A stretch of 44,240 nucleotides of DNA from a virus: IMG/VR virus record IMGVR_UViG_3300042090_003246, positions 1 through 44,240 of that record. One strand, written 5' to 3'. Shown piece after piece: positions 39,432-44,240 of the stretch. The position numbers and the translations under genes were made by a program. The notes below the pieces were generated by a model. That model ran no database searches and was not told where the DNA came from. It saw only the letters and a list, made by a program, of their open reading frames with translations. Numbering within the stretch: the first letter of the stretch is position 1; the number at the start of each line of letters is the position of its first letter.

Positions 39432-39568
39432 ACCTCGACGAGGTCGTCGACGACATCGGCCTGGCGTTTCCCTATAGCCGCGAGTGGGTGCTGGCGCAGC
39501 CGATGCCGACGATCCTGAGGCTGGCGGGGCGCGCGGCGATCCATCTTGACCGGCTCTACGGGCGCTGA
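39404..39568 (+). CDS. Tail chaperone E' extension by -1 frameshift
   Basis: In the frame one base back from the E frame, the sequence is open from before 39404 to TGA at 39566-39568. After the E stop it reads DLDEVVDDIGLAFPYSREWV, then LAQPMPTILRLAGRAAIHLD RLYGR, like P2 E'-type sequences. It has no start codon of its own. The shift probably occurs in GGGGAAATTT (39404-39413), where the Gly tRNA on GGG can re-pair with GGG one base back. The site is not a perfect X-XXY-YYZ heptamer. The long product would be about 147 residues and ends 2 bases before the tape-measure start. Confidence 0.7.
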   Translation, partial: GEICRRCPLDLDEVVDDIGLAFPYSREWVLAQPMPTILRLAGRAAIHLDRLYGR

Positions 39569-39570
39569 CC

Positions 39571-41685
39571 ATGGCCAACATGACGCTCGAATTCATCCTC
39601 GAGCTGGTCAACCGCATGTCGGGGCCGGCGCGGGAGGCGGTCAAGGATCTCGAACAGTTCGGCGCGGCGGCGAAGCAGGCGGGCAACGCCGACGCCGGCC
39701 TTCGGCCTGATAAGTGGGTCGAGGAAGGCCGCGCCATCATGGAGGCGGCCGAGAAGGCGAAGCAGTTCGAGACCTCCGTCATCGACGCCGCCGATGCCGA
39801 GAAGCGGGTCGGCGCGGCGTGGATCGCCACGATCGAGGACATCGACAAGGCGACGGGGGCGCTAAAGGACTTCAACGCGCAGCTCGACGCGATGATCAAC
39901 AAGAAGCTGCCGCCGGGGCGAGGCGGACCGCCGGCACCGGGCGGCAAGGGTGAGCCGTCGCCCTTCTGGGGCATGGTCGAAAACGCTGGCGAAATGCTCG
40001 CTCTGTTCGAAGGCCCGAAGGCGATCGAGACGATCGTCGGCGGCGGCGCCAATCTGAGCGACGAAAAGATCGCCCAGAAGATCGCCGGCATGAGCCCGCA
40101 GCAGATCGAGGACACGCGCAAGCTGGCGGCCGATCTGGAGCAAAAATACCCGCAGTTCCCGTTGGCGGACGTCCTCAAGGAAGCGCGCGAGGCGCGCGCC
40201 ATCTTCACCACCGACGAAGAGGCGGCCAAGGCGCTCGGCGTCTATATGAAGATGGCGGCGCTGGCCGATCGCGACCACCCCGGCGAGGGCCTGACGGCCG
40301 CCTATCCGGCGCTGCGCGCGGTCGAGGAAGGCGGCTTCACCAAGGACTGGGAGAAGACCGAACGCGCCCTCGACGACTTCCAGGCGGCCAAGAACGCGCT
40401 GGGCGCCAAGCTCAGCTTCTCGGACTATTTCGAGGTGTTCCAGCGCGGCGGCGCCTTCGCGCGGCAGTGGAACGACAAGTTCCTGCGCGACGAGCTGCCT
40501 CACCTGCTGCAATCGCTCGGCGGCGACGCGACCGGCGTGATGATTGCGACGCTCGGCGAAGGGATCATGGGCGGCCACCTGATGGGGCCGTCGCTCGACG
40601 CGCTCGACAAGATCGGCCTGCTCGACGAGAAGAAGGTCGAGCGCAAAGGCGGCCACATCAAGCGCATCGAACCGGGCGGCGTCAAAGGAGCCGAGATCCT
40701 GGCGCGCGACCCGGTCGAGTGGGCGCAGGGCGTGCTGTGGCCGGCGATCCAAAAATACACCAAAGATCCCGACCTGCAGATGCAGTTGCTGGTGACCGCG
40801 CTGTCGAACCGCAACGAGCTCAAAGCGGCCTATATGGCGGTCACCGACACGCCGCAGTTCCAGCGGACCAAGGAGCTGATCGAAAACCCGCTCAACAAGG
40901 GGCTCGATGCGGCGCAAGACCTGAAGGACGATCCGAAGGTCCAATGGCAGGCGGTCAAGGCGACGATCGACACCCTGAGCGGCGTCGCCGCCGAGCCGGC
41001 GATGACGACGGTCGCCAAGGGGCTCGGCATTCTGGCGAACGGATTGTCGGCCCTCAGCCGAGTCGCGGCCGACCGGCCGGTCGAGAGCACGCTCGCCGCC
41101 GGCTTCTCGGTCGCCACCATCCTGACCTGGCTCGGCAAAGGGTTCATCGGCGTCGGACAGAAACTCGGGTTCATTTCCGGCGGTGGCGAAGGGGCCGCGG
41201 CGGCAGCGGAAGCGGCCGCCGGCGCGGGCGCCCGGATGGTCGGCGGCCGCTTCCTCGGGCCGCTCGGCTGGGGCCTGGCCGCGGTCGACACCTTCAACGA
41301 CATCATCGAAGACGTGAAGCGGCTGCGCCGGGATCTGCCCTCTGCGCCGGATGCCGGCGGCAAGGGCGCGTCGATCGCCGGCCCGGAGGCGATCGCGGCG
41401 GCGCGGGTGCGCGCCGGGCTCGACCCGCCGCCGCGATCGACGAACCCGCGGATCGACGCCAGCGAGGTCGACCTGGCGGCGAGGAAGGCGAAGGAAGCGC
41501 ATCAGGATTTGCAGGCGCTCGGCCAGACGGTGAAGCCGAAGGTCGACGCTTCGACCCTCGACGCGCTCATCTCTAAGTTGCGCGAGGCGGCGTCGCTGGT
41601 CGGCTCGATCAACGGCGGCCTGTCGACCGCTTCGCACCGCGCCAGCTTCGCCGGCGCGTTGCATGACGGGCCGGAGGCGCGCTGA
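39571..41685 (+). CDS. Tail tape-measure protein (P2 gpT-like)
   Basis: A 704-residue protein. It starts with a typical TMP pattern (MTLEFILELVNRMSGPAREA) and long helical stretches (KDLEQFGAAAKQAGNADAGL). The middle region (about 150-480) has helical repeats, and near 495-545 lie hydrophobic segments (LAAGFSVATILTWLGKGFIG) expected of a membrane-inserting tape measure. The C-terminus is helical (DASTLDALISKLREAASLVG). The length suggests a tail of roughly 100 nm at about 0.15 nm per residue, which is a rule of thumb. The preceding chaperone pair supports the call. Confidence 0.85.
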   Translation: MANMTLEFILELVNRMSGPAREAVKDLEQFGAAAKQAGNADAGLRPDKWVEEGRAIMEAAEKAKQFETSVIDAADAEKRVGAAWIATIEDIDKATGALKDFNAQLDAMINKKLPPGRGGPPAPGGKGEPSPFWGMVENAGEMLALFEGPKAIETIVGGGANLSDEKIAQKIAGMSPQQIEDTRKLAADLEQKYPQFPLADVLKEAREARAIFTTDEEAAKALGVYMKMAALADRDHPGEGLTAAYPALRAVEEGGFTKDWEKTERALDDFQAAKNALGAKLSFSDYFEVFQRGGAFARQWNDKFLRDELPHLLQSLGGDATGVMIATLGEGIMGGHLMGPSLDALDKIGLLDEKKVERKGGHIKRIEPGGVKGAEILARDPVEWAQGVLWPAIQKYTKDPDLQMQLLVTALSNRNELKAAYMAVTDTPQFQRTKELIENPLNKGLDAAQDLKDDPKVQWQAVKATIDTLSGVAAEPAMTTVAKGLGILANGLSALSRVAADRPVESTLAAGFSVATILTWLGKGFIGVGQKLGFISGGGEGAAAAAEAAAGAGARMVGGRFLGPLGWGLAAVDTFNDIIEDVKRLRRDLPSAPDAGGKGASIAGPEAIAAARVRAGLDPPPRSTNPRIDASEVDLAARKAKEAHQDLQALGQTVKPKVDASTLDALISKLREAASLVGSINGGLSTASHRASFAGALHDGPEAR

Positions 41686-42098
41686 TGCTGATGTGCTGGG
41701 GCGACACCGTCTTCGAAACGGGCGCCATGGCCTTCGACAAGCTGGCGCGCCAGACCAAGGCGCGGTGGAAGGACCACGAGATCATCGGCCGGCGGCCGGC
41801 CGGGCAATATCTCGGGCCCGACAAGCGGACGCTGACGATCTCCGGCGTGACGTTCCCCAACGACGACGGCGCGGGGCCGGCCGCCCAGGTGCTGGCGCTC
41901 GAAGCCGCGTGCGAGGCGGGCGATGTCTATTGCCTGGTCACCGGCTCGGGCAGCGTCTCGGGGCCGTTCCGGCTGGAGGAGATCGACCCGGAAGAGACGT
42001 TCCACGACGCCAACGGCCGGCCGCAGCGCGTCGCCTACAACCTCACCTTCGCCGCCCATGACGACGGCGACGGGCAGATCTGGAGCCTGTGGCCATGA
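41685..42098 (+). CDS. Tail protein U (P2 gpU-like)
   Basis: A 137-residue protein with MLMCWGDTVFETGAMAFDKL, then ARWKDHEIIGRRPAGQYLGP and LTISGVTFPNDDGAGPAAQV, SVSGPFRLEEIDPEETFHDA. This matches P2 gpU, needed to finish the tail tip. Its ATG overlaps the tape-measure stop by one base and its stop overlaps the X-like start by 4. Confidence 0.9.
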   Translation: MLMCWGDTVFETGAMAFDKLARQTKARWKDHEIIGRRPAGQYLGPDKRTLTISGVTFPNDDGAGPAAQVLALEAACEAGDVYCLVTGSGSVSGPFRLEEIDPEETFHDANGRPQRVAYNLTFAAHDDGDGQIWSLWP

Positions 42099-42310
42099 GC
42101 GGCGTCTACATCACCCAGCAGGGCGACATGGTCGACGCGATCGCCTGGCTGAATTACGGCTTCGTCGCCGGCGCGGCCGAGGCGATCCTCGCCGCCAATC
42201 CCGGCCTCGCCGACCAGCCGCCGGTGCTGCCGGAGAACATCACGGTGCAACTCCCCGACGTCGCGACCGTCACGCCGCCGCCGAAGCAGACCGTCAACCT
42301 GTGGGACTGA
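42095..42310 (+). CDS. Tail protein X (P2 gpX-like)
   Basis: A 71-residue protein: MSGVYITQQGDMVDAIAWLN, then AAEAILAANPGLADQPPVLP and ENITVQLPD. This is the LysM-like gpX fold of P2-type tails, about the P2 length (67). It lies between U and D; in P2 gene X lies elsewhere, near Q-S, but in many P2-like tails it lies here. Confidence 0.85.
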   Translation: MSGVYITQQGDMVDAIAWLNYGFVAGAAEAILAANPGLADQPPVLPENITVQLPDVATVTPPPKQTVNLWD

Positions 42311-42311
42311 G

Positions 42312-43301
42312 ATGGCGACGCCGGTTCTGCAGATCTCGATCGGCGGCAAGGATGTCTCCAGCCGGATCAATCCGCGCGTGCTGAAGGGCCGCGTCAGCCG
42401 CCACGACGGCGAGAAGGCCGACGAGCTGGAGCTGACGCTGTCGAATTACGACGGCATGCTCGCCAAGCCGCAGCGCGGCCAGACGCTGCAGGTGGCGCTC
42501 GGCTTCGAGGAATTCGGCGGCGCGGTCGACCGGGGCGCCTACATCGTCCAGGGCGTGACGAAGAGCGGCGGCCCGGCGGTCTTTCACGTGACGGCGCAGT
42601 CGGCCGACCTGAAGAAGACCTTGAAACAGCAGAAGACGCGCTCGTGGGTGGCGCCGAAGACGCTCGGCGACGTGCTCAACCAGGTGGCGAGCGACAACGG
42701 CCTGACGCCGGCGATCGACGCCGGCCTGGCGGCGACCGCGATCGACCAGATCATCGCCCAGACCGGCGAAAGCGACATGCACCTGGTGATGCGCCTGGCG
42801 CGCCGCTTCGACGCGGTCGGCAAGTTCGCCCAGGGGCGGCTGGTCTTCGTCCCGAAGGGCGCGGGCACGACGGCGAGCGGCGCGGCGATCGCCGCCGTCA
42901 AGATCACGCCGAACGACTGCGAGAAGTTCGACATCCGCGACAACGATCGCGAGGCGCGCGGGGCGAGCCACGCCAAGGTGTGGGACCGCAAGACGGCGAC
43001 CTCGACCGACGTCAACGGCCACGCCGGCGACGCCGGGCCCGACTACAGCTACCCCGAGACGTTCGCCTCGAAGACCGAGGCGCAGAAGGCGACCGCCGGC
43101 CGGGCCAAGGCGTTCGCGCGGGCCAAGAAGACCCTGTCGGCGACGCTGCGACCGCCCGTCCAGCCGCCGGTTCCCGGCGGGGTGGTGACGACCGAGGGTT
43201 TCGGCGACGACGACGATACGGATTTCACCGTCAAGACGGTGACCGACGAGTTCGACGACAAGGGCCTGGCGACCACGATCGAGGGGGAGCTGAAGGTCTA
43301 G
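42312..43301 (+). CDS. Late control protein D-like tail hub (P2 gpD)
   Basis: A 329-residue protein with GKDVSSRINPRVLKGRVSRH, then DELELTLSNYDGMLAKPQRG, QTLQVALGFEEFGG, FHVTAQSADLKKTLKQQKTR and WVAPKTLGDVLNQVASDNGL ... LVMRLARRFDAVGKFAQGRL. This is the gp27-like baseplate hub family to which P2 gpD belongs. It closes the P2-type tail block. A 118-base gap follows. Confidence 0.92.
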   Translation: MATPVLQISIGGKDVSSRINPRVLKGRVSRHDGEKADELELTLSNYDGMLAKPQRGQTLQVALGFEEFGGAVDRGAYIVQGVTKSGGPAVFHVTAQSADLKKTLKQQKTRSWVAPKTLGDVLNQVASDNGLTPAIDAGLAATAIDQIIAQTGESDMHLVMRLARRFDAVGKFAQGRLVFVPKGAGTTASGAAIAAVKITPNDCEKFDIRDNDREARGASHAKVWDRKTATSTDVNGHAGDAGPDYSYPETFASKTEAQKATAGRAKAFARAKKTLSATLRPPVQPPVPGGVVTTEGFGDDDDTDFTVKTVTDEFDDKGLATTIEGELKV

Positions 43302-43418
43302 GGGGTGGCGGGGCTCGGGTTGCCCCGAACGCGGGCCTTGCTTGGCGGCCGACCCGCGCAGCGCAGTAGACCTGAACGCCGCCCCGCCCTCGCCGTCTCG
43401 CGGCGCGGGCCAAGGGCC

Positions 43419-44240
43419 ATGAGTCGGGACCGCGAGTCGATGGGAATTCCGCACAGGAGCGTCGAAACGACGCATCCGGCCGCCGGTTATGTCGGCGGCA
43501 AGAAGCAGCTGGCGCGCGGGCTGGTCGCCCGCATCGAGGCGATCGACCACCGGCTCTACGCCGAGCCCTTCGTCGGCATGGGCGGCGTCTTCCTGCGCCG
43601 CCGCAGCGCGCCGCGGGTCGAGGCGATCAACGACGCCTCGCGCGACGTGGCGACGTTCTTTCGCGTGCTGCAGCGCCACTACCAGGCGTTCATGGACATG
43701 CTGAAGTGGCAATTGACCGGCCGGGCCGAGTTCGAGCGGCTGCGGGCGGTCGACCCGGAGACCCTGACGGACCTGGAGCGGGCGGCGCGGTTTCTTTACC
43801 TTCAGCGCCTGGCGTTCGGCGGCAAGGTCGCCGGGCGATCGTTCGGCGTCGATACCAGCGGGCCGGCGCGGTTCGACACCACCAAGCTCGGCTCGCTGCT
43901 GGAGGCAATCCACGAGCGCCTGGCCGGGGTGACGATCGAGTGCCTGGGGTGGCGGGCGTTCATCGCCCGCTGGGACCGCCCGCACGCCCTGTTCTACGTC
44001 GACCCGCCCTACCTCGGGTCGGAGGACTATTACGGCGCGGGGCTGTTCCCGCCCGCCGACCATGAGGCGTTGGCGGCCGTTTTGAGGGGCCTAAAAGGCC
44101 GCTTCATCCTGACCCTGAACGACACGCCCGAGGCCCGCGCGCTCTACGCCGGCTGCCGGATCGAGACGGCCGGCCTCAGCTACTCGCTGGCGGGGTCAGG
44201 GCAGTCGAAACGGGTCCGGGAGATCATCGTGACCGGCTAG
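43419..44240 (+). CDS. DNA adenine methyltransferase (D12 class, Dam-like)
   Basis: A 273-residue protein from ATG 43419; ATG 43440 is the alternative. The S-adenosylmethionine region is GYVGGKKQLARGLVARI followed by YAEPFVGMGGVFLRR (about 48-61), and the catalytic motif DPPY is at 195-198 (ALFYVDPPYLGSEDYY). ERAARFLYLQRLAFGGKVAG in between is usual for this class. It would methylate N6 of adenine in a short site that cannot be predicted. In Mu the rightmost gene is mom, another DNA modification that blocks host restriction; this protein holds the same place. Its stop codon is the last base of the window. The order N-motif I to DPPY is intact, so it looks active. Confidence 0.9.
   Translation: MSRDRESMGIPHRSVETTHPAAGYVGGKKQLARGLVARIEAIDHRLYAEPFVGMGGVFLRRRSAPRVEAINDASRDVATFFRVLQRHYQAFMDMLKWQLTGRAEFERLRAVDPETLTDLERAARFLYLQRLAFGGKVAGRSFGVDTSGPARFDTTKLGSLLEAIHERLAGVTIECLGWRAFIARWDRPHALFYVDPPYLGSEDYYGAGLFPPADHEALAAVLRGLKGRFILTLNDTPEARALYAGCRIETAGLSYSLAGSGQSKRVREIIVTG

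Overview
The window holds most of a Mu-type transposable prophage in a high-GC alphaproteobacterial chromosome. The host assignment (Hyphomicrobiales-like, for example a Rhodopseudomonas, Methylocystis or Beijerinckiaceae relative) is an inference from overall GC, codon use, and the PdhS/DivJ-style histidine kinase beside the prophage. Positions 1-2307 look like host DNA: two leftward genes, a membrane protein and a sensor kinase. The left prophage end should lie between about 2420 and 2915. No right end is visible, because the window stops exactly at the stop codon of the rightmost recognised phage gene, a DNA adenine methyltransferase. I saw no tRNA, rRNA, CRISPR array or insertion sequence.

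The early region (2916-13932) follows the Mu plan. A leftward LexA-type repressor and a small membrane protein face a rightward early operon across a divergent control region with three TGGCG/CGCCA inverted repeats. The early operon runs: Ner-like regulator, ParB-like protein, ASCH protein, MuA DDE transposase, MuB ATPase, two HTH proteins, a protein with a DnaA domain IV-like segment, Gam, GemA, several small proteins, and finally a Mor/C-family activator. Most genes overlap the next by 4 bases (ATGA or GTGA), which indicates translational coupling.

The late region has three blocks. Lysis and packaging (14062-23298) comprises an amidase endolysin, a holin-like protein, a class 3 lipase-like protein, a lipoprotein, the gp25/26/27-like proteins, large terminase, portal and gpF. 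The head block (23801-28222) comprises protease/scaffold, a putative decoration protein, the gpT capsid, gp35, gp36, gpG and gp37. The tail block (28219-43301) is P2-like and in P2 order: V, W, J, I, fibres, then FI sheath, FII tube, E/E' with a probable -1 frameshift, T tape measure, U, X, D. The prophage therefore joins a Mu-type replication and head module to a P2-type contractile tail. The adenine methyltransferase occupies the place of Mu mom.

The most interesting unexplained signal is an 18-bp inverted-repeat motif (GGTGAAGTTGTTCACCCT) present three times, each at a transcription-unit boundary: before the lysis genes, between gpF and the protease, and before the sheath gene at the position of the P2 F promoter. 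The middle copy is inverted and faces the only leftward gene in the late region, a small Cys/His-rich protein. It is a good candidate for the binding site of the Mor-like activator, but this is inference. Other points of interest are a Ser-Asp-His lipase in the lysis cluster, the DnaA-like early protein, an Ala/Ser protein built of about 21-residue repeats in the fibre region, and a triple ACCGGAAA motif near the expected left end.
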